A DNA stretch of 58,092 nucleotides from Streptococcus merionis DSM 19192 (GCF_000380085.1 NZ_KB904539.1:255821-313912); one strand, 5' to 3'; shown: positions 35,300 to 45,800, counted from the first letter of the stretch. Notes: generated by a model not told the origin, from the letters alone. Program-made: numbers and translations.

Positions 35300-37675
35300 A
35301 TGGCACAACAAAAGAAAAAAACAGCAAAAGGAAAGACAACCAGACGGCCGACCAAGGCTGAACAGGCCAGACAGGCAGCGATGAATCGCATGATTTTTAG
35401 TTTGATTCTGACCTTGCTCCTCCTCTTTGCAGCTACACGCCTTGGTACCGTGGGGGTGACGCTCTATAATCTGATCCGTTTGCTAGTCGGAAGCCTTGCT
35501 TACCTTGCTATTGGTGCGACAATTTTCTATCTCTTTGGCTTTAAATGGCTGCGACAGAATCGTCATATGTTTTGGGGCTTTCTGCTCTTTTTTGTAGGTT
35601 TAGCGCTTGGTTTTCAGGCCTATTTTGTCAGCCAAACCCCTAACGGCAATCCCTTTTCAACCCTGAATGCGCATCTCCTACAGGATTTGCGCCAGTTCAA
35701 AGTGACTTATTTTGCAGGGGGAGGACTCTTGGGGGGGCTTCTTCACAAGCTCATTGCCACGCTTTTTGCCAACATCGGTGCTTATATCTTTGCACTTCTC
35801 ATGACCTTAGGAGGACTTTTGGTCATGAGTCCGTGGAGCCTTTATGATGTCGGTCAGTTTCTTTTGGAAAAATGGCAAAGCTACAGAGCATGGTCAAGTG
35901 AGAGAGCGATTATCCGTGAGGAGAGAGCATTGGCCAGAGAGGCAGAAGCTGCGCAATTGTTAGACGAAACCGAACCATCAGAAGACGATTTAATCCAAGC
36001 AGAAGAACAATTTTCACGTCAGGTGGATTTAGAAACGGGGGAAATCTTGCCGCCAGGCTTTGAGGCCTACGAAAAATCGAACCATCAACCAGAGATTTCG
36101 CTCAACCAAGCGGTCTATGATGACTACGACGACTTAGATGCTCCAGTAGGTTTTGATCAAGAAACAGATCCTGCTCTCGCTCCGCAGGACGACTTTGTAG
36201 ATGAGACAGACGATGGTGAAGATGTTCATGTTGATTTCACTCCAAAGGCGCAACTTCTCTACAAGTTGCCAACGGTGGACCTCTTGCCTCCTGTCAAGCC
36301 TAAAAATCAGCTAGGTGAGAAAAAGATCGTCCGAGACAATATTCGCAAACTTGAGGAAGCCTTTGAAAGCTTTGGGATCAAGGCTACTGTTGAGCGGGCT
36401 GAAATTGGACCATCGGTGACCAAGTATGAAGTTAAGCCAGCAACTGGTGTGCGGGTCAACCGTATCGCCAACCTCTCTGATGACTTAGCCTTAGCTTTAG
36501 CGGCTAAGGATGTCCGCATTGAAGCGCCCATCCCAGGCAAGTCTTTGATTGGAATTGAGGTACCAAACTCGGAGATTGCGACGGTGGGCTTTAGAGAGCT
36601 CTGGGAGCAGGCTCAGACTGATCCTGATAATCTTCTTGAGATCCCACTCGGCAAGGCTGTTAACGGCAGTGTTAAGACATTCAACCTAGCCCGCATGCCC
36701 CATCTTTTGGTAGCTGGGTCGACTGGTTCAGGTAAGTCTGTCGCGGTCAATGGGATCATTGCCTCCATTCTGATGAAAGCTCGCCCAGATCAAGTCAAGT
36801 TCATGATGGTTGATCCCAAAATGGTTGAGCTCTCTGTTTACAATGACATTCCCCATCTTCTCATTCCTGTCGTCACTAATCCTCGCAAGGCTAGCCGAGC
36901 CCTGCAGAAGGTAGTAGACGAAATGGAGAACCGCTACGAGCTCTTCAGCCGATTCGGTGTCCGCAATATTGCGGGCTATAATGCTAAGGTGGAGGAGTGG
37001 AACCGCCAGTCTCAGGAAAAACATATACCACTTCCACTTATCGTTGTTATCGTTGATGAGTTGGCCGATCTGATGATGGTCGCCAGCAAGGAAGTGGAGG
37101 ACTCAATTATCCGTATTGGGCAGAAGGCGCGTGCAGCAGGGATTCATATGATTCTTGCCACCCAGCGTCCGTCGGTCAATGTTATCAGTGGCCTCATCAA
37201 AGCCAATGTTCCCAGCCGAATCGCTTTTGCAGTGTCTAGCGGGACAGATTCTCGGACGATTCTGGATGAAAATGGTGCTGAAAAATTGTTGGGCCGAGGA
37301 GACATGCTCTTCAAGCCTATCGATGAGAACCATTCTAGCAGGCTTCAGGGATCCTTTATTTCCGATCAGGAAGTGGAAGACATTGTCAATTTCATTAAAT
37401 CTCAGGCTGACGCAGACTATGATGATGCATTTGACCCAGGTGACGTCTCTGAAAATGAGTCTGATTCAGGTGCTGGCAATGGCGAAGGTGATCCACTCTT
37501 TGAAGAAGCCAAAGCACTTGTTCTGGAGACGCAGAAGGCTAGCGCCTCTATGATCCAGCGCCGTTTATCTGTCGGTTTTAACCGAGCGACCCGCCTTATG
37601 GAAGAATTAGAAGCAGCAGGTGTCATCGGCCCAGCCGAAGGAACCAAGCCGAGAAAAGTTTTGCAACAAGGATAG
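35300..37675 (+). CDS. ftsK: DNA translocase FtsK/SpoIIIE
   Basis: Pumps DNA at the division septum to clear chromosomes and control dimer resolution. 791 residues: about four membrane segments at residues 30-180, a variable acidic linker to about 340, then the motor with Walker [14 protein letters not shown] near residue 473, Walker [15 protein letters not shown], and a C-terminal gamma winged-helix ([33 protein letters not shown]) that reads KOPS-like sequences. Complete. Confidence 0.95.
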   Translation: MAQQKKKTAKGKTTRRPTKAEQARQAAMNRMIFSLILTLLLLFAATRLGTVGVTLYNLIRLLVGSLAYLAIGATIFYLFGFKWLRQNRHMFWGFLLFFVGLALGFQAYFVSQTPNGNPFSTLNAHLLQDLRQFKVTYFAGGGLLGGLLHKLIATLFANIGAYIFALLMTLGGLLVMSPWSLYDVGQFLLEKWQSYRAWSSERAIIREERALAREAEAAQLLDETEPSEDDLIQAEEQFSRQVDLETGEILPPGFEAYEKSNHQPEISLNQAVYDDYDDLDAPVGFDQETDPALAPQDDFVDETDDGEDVHVDFTPKAQLLYKLPTVDLLPPVKPKNQLGEKKIVRDNIRKLEEAFESFGIKATVERAEIGPSVTKYEVKPATGVRVNRIANLSDDLALALAAKDVRIEAPIPGKSLIGIEVPNSEIATVGFRELWEQAQTDPDNLLEIPLGKAVNGSVKTFNLARMPHLLVAGSTGSGKSVAVNGIIASILMKARPDQVKFMMVDPKMVELSVYNDIPHLLIPVVTNPRKASRALQKVVDEMENRYELFSRFGVRNIAGYNAKVEEWNRQSQEKHIPLPLIVVIVDELADLMMVASKEVEDSIIRIGQKARAAGIHMILATQRPSVNVISGLIKANVPSRIAFAVSSGTDSRTILDENGAEKLLGRGDMLFKPIDENHSSRLQGSFISDQEVEDIVNFIKSQADADYDDAFDPGDVSENESDSGAGNGEGDPLFEEAKALVLETQKASASMIQRRLSVGFNRATRLMEELEAAGVIGPAEGTKPRKVLQQG

Positions 37676-37681
37676 GAAAAA

Positions 37682-38065
37682 ATGTTTAGTCAACCGCATC
37701 ACATCGCTATTATTGGTCGCCATTACGAAAAAACCAAGCACTTCTATGTCGATTTGCTTGGTTTTGAAGTTTTGACGGAACACCCTCGACCGGACAAGAG
37801 AGATATTATCATCAATGTTGGTCAAGGTGATGTTGTTTTAGAATTATTCATCAAACCTGATGCGCCCCTACGTCCAGCTCTGCCAAATCCAGAACACACG
37901 GGTCTCAGGCATCTAGCTTTTAAAGTAGCTTCTGTGGAGAAGTGCCTAGCTTACTTTGATCAGGTTGGGATTCCCCATCAGGGACTGCGTTATGATGATT
38001 TTGATGGCAAGGCCATGGCTTTCTTCTTTGACCCAGACGGTCTACCTCTGGAGATTCATGAGTAA
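37682..38065 (+). CDS. VOC-family (glyoxalase I-like) protein
   Basis: A 127-residue metal-binding VOC protein: HHIAIIGRHYEKTKHFYVDLLGF with the first His, DVVLELFIKPDAP with Glu, GLRHLAFKV with His, and DPDGLPLEIHE with the last Glu. The pattern resembles YaeR-type proteins. It may detoxify methylglyoxal or another small compound; activity not proved. It starts seven bases after ftsK. Confidence 0.83.
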   Translation: MFSQPHHIAIIGRHYEKTKHFYVDLLGFEVLTEHPRPDKRDIIINVGQGDVVLELFIKPDAPLRPALPNPEHTGLRHLAFKVASVEKCLAYFDQVGIPHQGLRYDDFDGKAMAFFFDPDGLPLEIHE

Positions 38066-38324
38066 GACAGCTGTATTGACAAATGAAACTTTAATGCAGA
38101 GAGCGCTTATCAAGCCAGTTTAATTGCAATTCGAAAAAGCGGATGAAAAGTAGGGAGCAGTTCCTTATTTTAAAAATAGTCCGCGATTGGTTAGCTTATA
38201 TCTAAACACTGTTGTCTACCTAGGCCGACTGGAACAGTACAAACTGAAAATCCTCCCAACCATCACCCTAACTCTGGGAAATGTTTAAGCCTTATCTCAC
38301 TTTTTAGGATATTCAAATAAAATA
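38066..38324 (+). other. intergenic, nothing recognised
   Basis: No gene, promoter or repeat that I can support before the terminator hairpin. Confidence 0.4.
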
Positions 38325-38359
38325 AGGAGCAACGGTTTTATCCGCTGCTCCTCTTTTTT
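38325..38359 (+). terminator. terminator downstream of the ftsK operon
   Basis: AGGAGCAACGG pairs with CCGCTGCTCCT (one mismatch), loop of six bases, then CTTTTTT. Confidence 0.8.
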
Positions 38360-38415
38360 ATGATGTGGTTTTGAGTCTGCACGTTTTGAAGGTGTGAGAC
38401 AAGTACACTAGTTGG

Positions 38416-38769
38416 TTAAACAAAAATCAAAACATAGATGACCAAGGCTAGATAAAACAAGACAGTCATCAGGAAGCTCAGTCGCCAGAAGATTTTGAAG
38501 ACACGATGGAAGCGAATGGTTCGCTTTGTGATGAGATAATACAGAGTAATCCCTAGAAGTAAAATAGCCAACAAGAGCACATAGAGAGCCAATAAGCTAT
38601 GGTAGAAGGTGCGAGCGCTGATAATATAGATAGCGCCTGCGTAGAGTGGTAGGGCGATGTCTGGTACACCAAGTTTGAAATGACGCAAGCGAAAAAGCCC
38701 TGTGATGGCCATAGCCAAGGGAAAGCCGAGTAGTAAAAATAAGACGGAAATAACTTTTAGAAATAACAT
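38416..38769 (-). CDS. DUF3397 small membrane protein
   Basis: A 117-residue protein that is nearly all hydrophobic, with four predicted membrane helices and the basic loop RFHRVFKIFWRLSF. This matches DUF3397, which in streptococci often lies next to rplK. Function unknown. It is divergent from the ribosomal protein genes and its start lies just before their promoter. Confidence 0.75.
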   Translation of the reverse strand: MLFLKVISVLFLLLGFPLAMAITGLFRLRHFKLGVPDIALPLYAGAIYIISARTFYHSLLALYVLLLAILLLGITLYYLITKRTIRFHRVFKIFWRLSFLMTVLFYLALVIYVLIFV

Positions 38770-38805
38770 AAGTCTATTTTAATGCAAAAAAGTAGGTTTG
38801 TAAAC

Positions 38806-38834
38806 TTGAAATCTCAAAAAAATTAGTGTAAAAT
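38806..38834 (+). promoter_or_regulatory. promoter of rplK-rplA
   Basis: TTGAAA, 17-base spacer, TAAAAT. It leaves an 80-base leader before rplK. Confidence 0.8.
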
Positions 38835-38917
38835 GGAAAGGTATGTGATATTCATATACTTGTGGGAGGTAAAAATCTTTAATTACCGAGAGAACCACAA
38901 TAGGAGGATTTTATATT

Positions 38918-39343
38918 ATGGCTAAAAAAGTCGAAAAACTTGTAAAACTTCAAATTCCTGCCGGTAAAGCGACTCCAGCTCCACCAGTCGGACCAGCACT
39001 TGGTCAAGCAGGGATTAACATCATGGGCTTCACAAAAGAATTTAACGCCCGTACAGCAGATCAAGCTGGTATGATTATCCCAGTTGTTATCTCTGTATAC
39101 GAAGATAAATCATTCACTTTCATCACCAAAACACCACCAGCTGCTGTTCTTTTGAAAAAAGCTGCCGGTGTTGAAAAAGGTTCAGGTACGCCTAACAAGA
39201 CTAAGGTTGCATCAGTGACTCGCGCGCAAGTACAAGAAATCGCCGAAACAAAGATGCCAGACTTGAACGCTGCTAACCTTGAAGCTGCCATTCGTATGAT
39301 CGAAGGTACAGCTCGCTCTATGGGATTCACTGTTACTGACTAA
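38918..39343 (+). CDS. rplK: 50S ribosomal protein L11
   Basis: Binds the GTPase centre of 23S rRNA and is needed for the stringent response. 141 residues with the N-terminal [34 protein letters not shown] (proline switch) and C-terminal [27 protein letters not shown]. Ribosome site TAGGAGG precedes the ATG. Followed by rplA as usual. Confidence 0.98.
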   Translation: MAKKVEKLVKLQIPAGKATPAPPVGPALGQAGINIMGFTKEFNARTADQAGMIIPVVISVYEDKSFTFITKTPPAAVLLKKAAGVEKGSGTPNKTKVASVTRAQVQEIAETKMPDLNAANLEAAIRMIEGTARSMGFTVTD

Positions 39344-39433
39344 TAGTAGCCCTTAGACCCGCTCACTTCATCATAAACTAAGTGATGTGGGAGATGAAAA
39401 TCGATATGACCACTTTACAAGGAGAAATAAAAA
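39344..39433 (+). promoter_or_regulatory. rplK-rplA spacer with possible L1 autoregulatory RNA
   Basis: Contains TCACTT...AAGTGA stem and GTGGGAGATGAAAATCG...GACCAC, a stem with an asymmetrical GAUGA-type internal region like the L1 binding site of rRNA. L1 represses its own operon by such a mimic in many bacteria. No search was run. Confidence 0.35.
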
Positions 39434-40123
39434 ATGGCTAAAAAAAGCAAACAAATGCGTGCTGCTCTTGAAAAAATCGACAGCACAAAAGCGTACAGCG
39501 TTGAAGAAGCTGTAGCGCTTGCAAAAGAAACTAACTTTGCAAAATTTGACGCAACTGTAGAAGTTGCTTATAACTTGAACATTGATGTTCGTAAGGCTGA
39601 CCAACAAATCCGTGGTGCAATGGTATTGCCAAACGGTACTGGTAAAACACAACGCGTTTTGGTATTTGCTCGTGGTGCTAAAGCTGAAGAAGCTAAAGCA
39701 GCAGGTGCTGACTTTGTCGGTGAAGATGACTTGGTGCAAAAGATCCAAGGTGGTTGGTTAGACTTTGACGTGGTTATCGCGACTCCAGACATGATGGCCC
39801 TTGTTGGTCGTCTCGGACGTGTCCTTGGTCCACGTAACTTGATGCCAAACCCTAAAACTGGTACTGTAACAATGGATGTTGCAAAAGCAGTTGAAGAGTC
39901 TAAAGGTGGTAAAATCACTTACCGTGCGGATAAGGCTGGTATCGTTCAAGCTATCATTGGTAAAGTTTCATTTGATGCAGACAAATTGGTTGAAAACTTC
40001 AAAGCCTTTAACGATGTGATTGTTAAATCTAAACCAGCTACTGCTAAAGGAACTTATATCACAAGCTTGACAGTGACCACTACTCAAGGTGTTGGGATCA
40101 AGGTGGATACAAACTCATTCTAA
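39434..40123 (+). CDS. rplA: 50S ribosomal protein L1
   Basis: Forms the L1 stalk that guides exit of deacylated tRNA, and usually represses its own operon. 229 residues; [56 protein letters not shown] is the L1 signature, and [18 protein letters not shown] near the C-terminus. AAGGAGAAAT ribosome site. Ends the two-gene operon. Confidence 0.98.
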   Translation: MAKKSKQMRAALEKIDSTKAYSVEEAVALAKETNFAKFDATVEVAYNLNIDVRKADQQIRGAMVLPNGTGKTQRVLVFARGAKAEEAKAAGADFVGEDDLVQKIQGGWLDFDVVIATPDMMALVGRLGRVLGPRNLMPNPKTGTVTMDVAKAVEESKGGKITYRADKAGIVQAIIGKVSFDADKLVENFKAFNDVIVKSKPATAKGTYITSLTVTTTQGVGIKVDTNSF

Positions 40124-40142
40124 GAGTGATTTATAAATTAGC

Positions 40143-40174
40143 AAAACGATGGAGTCGTGTAACTCCTTCGTTTT
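40143..40174 (+). terminator. terminator of rplK-rplA
   Basis: AAAACGATGGAGT pairs with ACTCCTTCGTTTT with one mismatch, followed by T-rich sequence. Confidence 0.8.
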
Positions 40175-40305
40175 CTATTTTTTTATTGGAAAGTATATAT
40201 ATGCAGTGCTGAAAATTTTATTTTTTCTGGCTATCCTTACAAGATATGACCTTTATTGCAAGTGATATACAGCTCCCTTTTTACAAAGATTTCAAGGAGA
40301 AGACT

Positions 40306-41679
40306 ATGGAGAGAGAAACTCACCCTTTTGGACAAAAGCCGATTTTAACCTTACTAAAGCAGCTGGCGATACCAGCCATTATAGCTAATGTGGTCAATGC
40401 CTTATATAATATTGTTGACCAGATTTTTATTGGACAAGGTGTTGGTTATCTTGGCAATGCAGCGACAAATATTGCCTTTCCCTTGGTGACGATGTGCTTG
40501 GCGATTGGTTTAATGCTAGGAATCGGATCAGCCTCTAAGTTTAACCTTGAGCTAGGACGAGGAAATGCTCACCTTGCTAGAAAGGCAGCTGGATCAACCG
40601 CTTCAACTTTGTTTATTGTTGGAATTGTGCTTTGTTTAGTGATGCGCATGTTTCTAGAGCCTTTGCTCAATAGCTTTGGTGCGACAGCGTCAATCCTTGA
40701 GTATGCCAAAACTTATACCGGCATTACCAGCTTAGGGATTCCGTTTCTACTCTTTTCTATAGGGAGCAATCCTCTAGTGCGAGCGGATGGGGCAGCACGT
40801 TACTCCATGATTGGGATTATTATAGGAGCCCTCCTTAATACGATTTTAGACCCTATCTTTATCTTTGCTTTTGAATGGGGAATTGCAGGTGCAGCTTGGG
40901 CGACCGTCATCAGTCAAGTGGTCTCAGCAATTTTTCTCATGGCCTATTTCAGACACTTTAAATCTGTAACCTTTGAGCGGTCGGATTTTATGCCAGACAT
41001 CAAAATGGTGGCTACTGTTTGTTCACTAGGGATGGCTTCTTTTATCTTTCAGGCGGCGAACGTCTTGGTTCAGATTGTGACCAACAATGCTCTCAAGAAC
41101 TATGGGAGTTTGTCCCAATATGGCTCTGAGATTCCTATCGCAGTAGCGGGTATCGTTGCAAAAGTCAATGTGATTTTTTTAGCGGTGGTCATTGGGATTG
41201 TGCAAGGAGCGCAGCCAATTTTAAGCTATAATTATGGGGCTAAACATTATGATCGTGTGCAGGAAACGATTCGCGTAGCGCTCAAAGCGGTGGGGTTAGT
41301 CTCTCTTATCTGCTGGGTCGGTTTTGAACTGTTTCCAGCTCAAATGCTCAGCATTTTCGGATCGGGTTCTGAGCTTTATTTCGAGTTTGGTGTACACTAC
41401 ATGCGAATTTTCTTTCTATTTTGTGTGATCAATGGGATTCAGATTTTCGCCTCAACCTTTTTCCCATCCATTGGCAAGGCCAAGATTGGCGCAGTTATTT
41501 CAGTGACCAAGCAGATCGGGCTTATCATTCCGCTGCTATTGATTTTACCTCTAATCTGGGGTGTTGAAGGACTGGTTATTGCTATTCCAGTGGCGGATGT
41601 TTTGTCGTTCTTGCTTGCAGGCTATTTCCTCAAACGTGAATACGATCAGATGTCGGATGAGTATAAGAGCGTTTTGTGA
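40306..41679 (+). CDS. MATE-family exporter, second copy
   Basis: A 457-residue MATE antiporter, of the branch near DinF/NorM relatives, with NIVDQIFIGQGVGYLGNAATNIAFPLVTMCLAIG at the N-terminal half and GIVQGAQPILSYNYGAKHYDRVQETIR at the start of the second half, both family signatures. ATG 40306 is chosen with AAGGAG eight bases upstream. Single gene after the rplA terminator. Substrate unknown. Clearly not a duplicate of the shorter MATE gene at 1456. Confidence 0.9.
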   Translation: MERETHPFGQKPILTLLKQLAIPAIIANVVNALYNIVDQIFIGQGVGYLGNAATNIAFPLVTMCLAIGLMLGIGSASKFNLELGRGNAHLARKAAGSTASTLFIVGIVLCLVMRMFLEPLLNSFGATASILEYAKTYTGITSLGIPFLLFSIGSNPLVRADGAARYSMIGIIIGALLNTILDPIFIFAFEWGIAGAAWATVISQVVSAIFLMAYFRHFKSVTFERSDFMPDIKMVATVCSLGMASFIFQAANVLVQIVTNNALKNYGSLSQYGSEIPIAVAGIVAKVNVIFLAVVIGIVQGAQPILSYNYGAKHYDRVQETIRVALKAVGLVSLICWVGFELFPAQMLSIFGSGSELYFEFGVHYMRIFFLFCVINGIQIFASTFFPSIGKAKIGAVISVTKQIGLIIPLLLILPLIWGVEGLVIAIPVADVLSFLLAGYFLKREYDQMSDEYKSVL

Positions 41680-41920
41680 CACCATCAGTAGTAGACATCT
41701 CTCTATCTTTCTATACTTAGTGTCACAACTTTTGGTATATCAGATAGACATATCTTTTGTGTTGCACTTCAGTTTACAACGGGGTTACTTTTCCAATAAG
41801 TTCAATGCTTTTATAAACGTGTGTTCCTTTTTCAGTCTCGATACAATCGGACGAAAATTTGCCATGATTTTGCTAAATGAATGAAGCTCTATTCGTAAGA
41901 AAGTGGCAACCAACCAATTT
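41680..41920 (+). other. intergenic, no gene recognised
   Basis: TTGCACTTCAGTTTACAAC near 41762-41780 resembles the ends of some IS30-like elements, but no other part of such an element is visible. Nothing else supportable. Confidence 0.3.
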
Positions 41921-41960
41921 AAAAAGGCTCTTTCGACTACTTAGGCTAAAGAGCTTTTTT
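41921..41960 (+). terminator. terminator before pyrH
   Basis: AAAAGGCTCTTT pairs with AAAGAGCTTTTT (one mismatch), followed by T run. Confidence 0.7.
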
Positions 41961-42012
41961 CGTACGTTTGGTGTGAAATTTAGGCTCACCACTACAAAAT
42001 CTGGAGTAATTG

Positions 42013-42021
42013 TGGTAGAAT
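42013..42021 (+). promoter_or_regulatory. extended -10 promoter of pyrH-frr
   Basis: TGGTAGAAT, TG one base before TAGAAT, 28 bases before the pyrH start; no good -35. Confidence 0.5.
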
Positions 42022-42048
42022 GATAAAGGTAAAATAAAGGAGAGTAAG

Positions 42049-42774
42049 ATGGTTCGACCTAAATATAGACGTGTATTGATTAAACTTTCTGGTGAGGCTT
42101 TGGCTGGTGACAAGGGAATTGGTATTGACATCCCAACCGTTCAGAAAATCGCTCGCGAGATTGAGGAAGTCCATGATACCGGTGTTGAAATTGCTCTGGT
42201 TATCGGTGGTGGCAATCTCTGGCGTGGGGAGCCTGCAGCAGAGGTAGGTATGGATCGCGTACAGGCCGACTACACGGGTATGCTTGGAACGGTGATGAAC
42301 GCTCTTGTGATGGCAGATAGTTTGAAACAGACGGGTGTGGATACGCGTGTACAAACAGCTATCTCCATGCACCAAGTGGCCGAGCCATATGTTCGCGGCC
42401 GAGCGTTACGTCATCTGGAGAAAGGGCGTATCGTTATCTTTGCAGCTGGGACTGGGTCACCTTACTTTTCAACAGACACCACAGCTGCTTTGCGTGCTGC
42501 TGAGATTGATGCAGAGGCCATTTTGATGGCTAAAAATGGTGTTGACGGCGTCTATAATGCCGATCCTAAGAAAGATCCTAAGGCGATTAAATTTGAGGAA
42601 TTAACCCATGTTGAAGTGATTCATAAAGGGCTAAAAATTATGGACTCAACCGCCGCAACCCTTTCGATGGATAATGACATTGACCTCGTTGTCTTTAACA
42701 TGAATGAACACGGTAATATTAAAAAAGTTGTTCTTGGCGAAAATATCGGAACAACGGTTTCAAATAAAAAATAA
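42049..42774 (+). CDS. pyrH: uridylate kinase
   Basis: Phosphorylates UMP to UDP in pyrimidine nucleotide synthesis. 241 residues of the amino acid kinase fold: [66 protein letters not shown] and [16 protein letters not shown]. Followed by frr at 18 bases, the usual pair. Confidence 0.97.
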   Translation: MVRPKYRRVLIKLSGEALAGDKGIGIDIPTVQKIAREIEEVHDTGVEIALVIGGGNLWRGEPAAEVGMDRVQADYTGMLGTVMNALVMADSLKQTGVDTRVQTAISMHQVAEPYVRGRALRHLEKGRIVIFAAGTGSPYFSTDTTAALRAAEIDAEAILMAKNGVDGVYNADPKKDPKAIKFEELTHVEVIHKGLKIMDSTAATLSMDNDIDLVVFNMNEHGNIKKVVLGENIGTTVSNKK

Positions 42775-42792
42775 AAGAAAGTTGGATGACTC

Positions 42793-43350
42793 ATGGCAAA
42801 CGCTATTGTAGAAAAAGCTCAAGAAAGAATGACCCAATCCCACCAAAGCTTGGCGCGTGAATTTGGTCATATCCGTGCTGGCCGTGCTAATGCTAGCCTG
42901 TTGGATCGTATTTCTGTAGAATACTACGGTGTGGAAACACCATTGAACCAAATTGCTTCAATCACCATTCCTGAGGCTCGTGTGCTTTTGGTATCACCCT
43001 TTGACAAAGCTTCTATCAAGGACATTGAACGCGCCATTAACGCTTCAGATCTTGGCATTACGCCCTCTTCAGATGGCTCTGTTATCCGTTTGGTAATCCC
43101 TGCCTTGACTGAGGAAACGCGTAAATCCTTGGCTAAGGATGTGAAAAAAGTTGGTGAAAATGCTAAAGTTGCTATTCGTAATATCCGTCGTGATGCTATG
43201 GATGAGGCTAAAAAGCAAGAAAAGGCTAAAGAAATCACTGAAGATGAGCTAAAAGGCCTTGAAAAAGACATTCAAAAAGTCACCGATGATGCCATTAAGC
43301 ACATTGATGACATGACTGCTAACAAAGAAAAAGAACTGTTAGAAGTTTAA
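42793..43350 (+). CDS. frr: ribosome recycling factor
   Basis: Splits post-termination ribosomes with EF-G. 185 residues; N-terminal helix [28 protein letters not shown], then [24 protein letters not shown], and the C-terminal helix ending in [10 protein letters not shown]. Co-transcribed with pyrH. Confidence 0.97.
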   Translation: MANAIVEKAQERMTQSHQSLAREFGHIRAGRANASLLDRISVEYYGVETPLNQIASITIPEARVLLVSPFDKASIKDIERAINASDLGITPSSDGSVIRLVIPALTEETRKSLAKDVKKVGENAKVAIRNIRRDAMDEAKKQEKAKEITEDELKGLEKDIQKVTDDAIKHIDDMTANKEKELLEV

Positions 43351-43362
43351 CGATAACAATCT

Positions 43363-43420
43363 GGAGTGGGATGGATCAAGACGATTGTTTTGAGGACTCT
43401 CACTCCTTTTCCGCTTTTTT
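43363..43420 (+). terminator. terminator of pyrH-frr
   Basis: GGAGTG (43363-43368) pairs with CACTCC (43391-43396) in a longer imperfect stem, followed by TTTTCCGCTTTTTT. Confidence 0.65.
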
Positions 43421-43435
43421 AATTTGGGAGAGATT

Positions 43436-43936
43436 ATGGATTTTAGTGCATTTTCAAGTTATCAAGTGCTTGACATTAACGACGACCTAGCAATCGAGAA
43501 AGCTTATACTATCTGTCAAAGCAATCCTCTTTATTATGACCACTGTCCACCTTTTGTTACCAAAGAAAGCCTTAAGGAGACGATAACCTATTGTCCTCCT
43601 GATAGTGGTTTGGAAAACAAGCATTTCTTTCTGCTTATGGAGCAGGATAGCCCACTAGCTATCGTTGATCTCATCGAATCTTATCCTGATCCAGATACCA
43701 GTTTGCTCGGTCTTTTCATGGTAAATGCTTCCTATCAAGGACAAGGCTTAGGAAGTCAGTTGGTAGAAGAGCTTTGCGACTTTTTAAAGAGATCAGGTTT
43801 TCAGCGTCTCAGATTAGGTTGGATAAAAGGTAATCCACAAGCAGAGGCTTTCTGGCTGAAGAATGCTTTTCAAGTTATTGAGGAAAAAGAAAGTTTAGAG
43901 GGGCATCATATAGTGGTGGCTCAGCGCATATTATAG
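43436..43936 (+). CDS. GNAT-family N-acetyltransferase
   Basis: A 166-residue acetyl-CoA-dependent transferase; LLGLFMVNASYQGQGLGSQLVEELCDFLKRSGFQRLRLGWIKGNPQAEAFWLKNAF holds the Q/RxxGxG/A acetyl-CoA loop and the following strand and helix. I use ATG 43436 with GGGAG five bases upstream; a TTG 12 bases earlier overlaps that site. Substrate unknown. Followed by cvfB after 13 bases. Confidence 0.83.
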   Translation: MDFSAFSSYQVLDINDDLAIEKAYTICQSNPLYYDHCPPFVTKESLKETITYCPPDSGLENKHFFLLMEQDSPLAIVDLIESYPDPDTSLLGLFMVNASYQGQGLGSQLVEELCDFLKRSGFQRLRLGWIKGNPQAEAFWLKNAFQVIEEKESLEGHHIVVAQRIL

Positions 43937-43949
43937 AAATTAGGATAAA

Positions 43950-44804
43950 ATGAATCATTTATTAGCAAACTTTATCACAGGTCTGATCACTGATGACAAT
44001 GATCAATTTTACTTTGTCCAAAAGGATGGCTTGACATTAGCCTTGGATAAGAAAGAAGGAACACACCAGCTTGGCGATATGGTCACAGGTTTTGTTTACT
44101 CAGATACTAAGCACAAGCTTCGGCTGACGACTAAGAAAGTCAGTGCAGACCGTGACCACTATGGTTGGGGGACAGTCACTGGCGTTCGAAAGGACTTGGG
44201 TGTCTTTGTAGATACAGGCCTGCCTGACAAGGAAATCGTGGTCTCTCTGGATATCCTACCTGATCTCAAGGAACTCTGGCCTAAGCAGGGTGACCAGCTC
44301 TATGTCAAACTTGACGTTGATGCTAAGGATCGTATTTGGGGTATTCCAGCTCAGCCAGAAGTCTTTCAGGAGCTAGCTGGTCCGGCTTATGACAACATGC
44401 AAAATCAGACGCTAAAGGCGATTGTCTACCGCCTCAAACTCTCTGGCACTTTTGTCTACCTGCCAGACAACAATATGCTGGGCTTTATTCATCCCAACGA
44501 ACGCTACACTGAACCTCGTCTCGGTCAGGTCTTGGAAGTGCGTGTGGTTGGCTTTCGTCATGTTGACCGCACTCTCAACCTGTCTCTCAAACCGCGATCG
44601 TTTGAGATGTTGGAAAATGATGCTCAGATGATTTTGACCTATCTGGAAAGCAATGGTGGCTTTATGACCTTGAACGACAAGTCCGCCCCAGAAGATATCA
44701 AGGCGATTTTCGGCATTTCCAAGGGTCAATTCAAAAAAGCTCTTGGTGGACTCATGAAAGCAGGCAAAATTAAGCAGGATCCACTAGGGACGGAGTTGGT
44801 TTAG
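43950..44804 (+). CDS. cvfB: S1-domain RNA-binding protein CvfB
   Basis: RNA-binding regulator with tandem S1-like folds and a C-terminal winged helix. 284 residues: GWGTVTGVRKDLGVFVDTGLPDKEIVVSLDILPDL is the central S1 domain; GTFVYLPDNNMLGFIHPNERYTEPRLGQVLEVRVVGFRHVDRTLNLSLKPR the next; FGISKGQFKKALGGLMKAGKIKQDPLGTEL is the winged helix end. In staphylococci CvfB affects virulence gene expression; role here by family. Confidence 0.9.
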   Translation: MNHLLANFITGLITDDNDQFYFVQKDGLTLALDKKEGTHQLGDMVTGFVYSDTKHKLRLTTKKVSADRDHYGWGTVTGVRKDLGVFVDTGLPDKEIVVSLDILPDLKELWPKQGDQLYVKLDVDAKDRIWGIPAQPEVFQELAGPAYDNMQNQTLKAIVYRLKLSGTFVYLPDNNMLGFIHPNERYTEPRLGQVLEVRVVGFRHVDRTLNLSLKPRSFEMLENDAQMILTYLESNGGFMTLNDKSAPEDIKAIFGISKGQFKKALGGLMKAGKIKQDPLGTELV

Positions 44805-44911
44805 GGAAGAATGGCTATTTGATATTGGGACAAGAGTGTTTAACTTGCATTTTGCTTTATTAAATAAGTGAAAGGTGGGAAGGGAAGTCTCAGATAATCA
44901 TTGACTCACCA

Positions 44912-44976
44912 GGACGAGCTTACAATGATTGTTTTTGATACTAGCATCTAGATGAAAGCTGTTGTAAGCCTAGTCC
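44912..44976. repeat. interrupted inverted repeat in the cvfB-msrA spacer
   Basis: GCTTACAA (44918-44925) and TTGTAAGC (44962-44969) are perfect inverted arms, and outside them GGAC pairs with GTCC. The arms surround a 36-base centre. It could be a small intergenic repeat element or an RNA hairpin; no T run follows. Confidence 0.4.
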
Positions 44977-45046
44977 GCCCTGTGAAGTGGCATTACAAAA
45001 TTGATTTTTTGCTAAATGAAAGAGTTAAAAGCTAGAGGTGGTTTAT

Positions 45047-45556
45047 ATGGAACGTGCGATTTTTGCAGGTGGTTGTTTTTGGTGCATGGTACAGCCCTTT
45101 GAGGAGATGGATGGGGTAGAGTCGGTTTTGTCGGGCTATACGGCGGGCCATGTGGAGAATCCCACTTATGAACAGGTCTGTGCTGGTACGACTGGTCACA
45201 CGGAGGCAGTTGAAATCATTTTTGATCCCGCAAAGCTCTCTTTTGCGGATTTGGTAGAGCTTTACTGGACGCAGACGGATCCGACGGACGCTTTTGGGCA
45301 ATTTGAAGACCGTGGCGATAATTATCGTCCTGTGATTTTTTATGAAAATGACGCTCAGCGTCAAATAGCAGAGCAGTCAAAAGCCAATCTTCAGGCATCT
45401 GGTCGGTTTGCACGCCCCATTGTCACGACCATTGAGCCAGCTCAAACCTTCTACCCGGCTGAGGACTACCATCAAGCTTTTTACAAGAAAAGTCCAGAGC
45501 GTTACGCTCTGTCTAGCCAACGTCGTCACGATTTTTTAGAGAGGAATTGGAACTAG
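45047..45556 (+). CDS. msrA: peptide methionine-S-sulfoxide reductase A
   Basis: Repairs oxidised methionine (S form) in proteins. 169 residues; [21 protein letters not shown] carries the catalytic Cys in [33 protein letters not shown] and [10 protein letters not shown] follow. ATG 45047 fits the ribosome site AGAGGTGG (45034-45041) better than the GTG at 45038, which lies inside it. Its last base overlaps the next start. Confidence 0.93.
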   Translation: MERAIFAGGCFWCMVQPFEEMDGVESVLSGYTAGHVENPTYEQVCAGTTGHTEAVEIIFDPAKLSFADLVELYWTQTDPTDAFGQFEDRGDNYRPVIFYENDAQRQIAEQSKANLQASGRFARPIVTTIEPAQTFYPAEDYHQAFYKKSPERYALSSQRRHDFLERNWN

Positions 45557-45771
45557 TGCGCAAATCATTTTACAGCTGGCTGATGACCCAGCGCAATCCT
45601 AAATCCCATGCTCCTGTTGCTATCCTAGCAGATTTAGCTTTTGAGGAGCCAGCTTTTCCCAAGCATACCGATGATTTCGATCAGGTCAGTCGCTTTCTGG
45701 AAGAAGAAGCTAGTTTTGCCTTTAACCTTAGTGATTTTGACCAGATTTGGGAAGACTATCTGGCTCATTAA
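45556..45771 (+). CDS. YozE-family protein (DUF1250)
   Basis: A 71-residue protein [49 protein letters not shown]..., the YozE SAM-like helical fold. Structure known in family; function not. GTG 45556 overlaps the msrA stop by one base with GAGAGG upstream, and this is the conserved family start. Confidence 0.82.
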   Translation: MRKSFYSWLMTQRNPKSHAPVAILADLAFEEPAFPKHTDDFDQVSRFLEEEASFAFNLSDFDQIWEDYLAH

Positions 45772-45800
45772 GCGACAGAGTCTTTGAAATTTGCTATAAT
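45772..45800 (+). promoter_or_regulatory. promoter of phoH
   Basis: GCGACA, 17-base spacer, perfect TATAAT at 45795-45800. It excludes the upstream start at 45784 for phoH. Confidence 0.65.

Noticed and set aside
36307..37647. Several minus-strand frames inside ftsK
   Set aside because: They overlap a complete conserved gene and have no ribosome sites; shadows of a GC-richer coding region.
41762..41780. Sequence resembling the end of an IS30-like element
   Set aside because: Only about 19 bases match by memory and no transposase fragment or second end is found.
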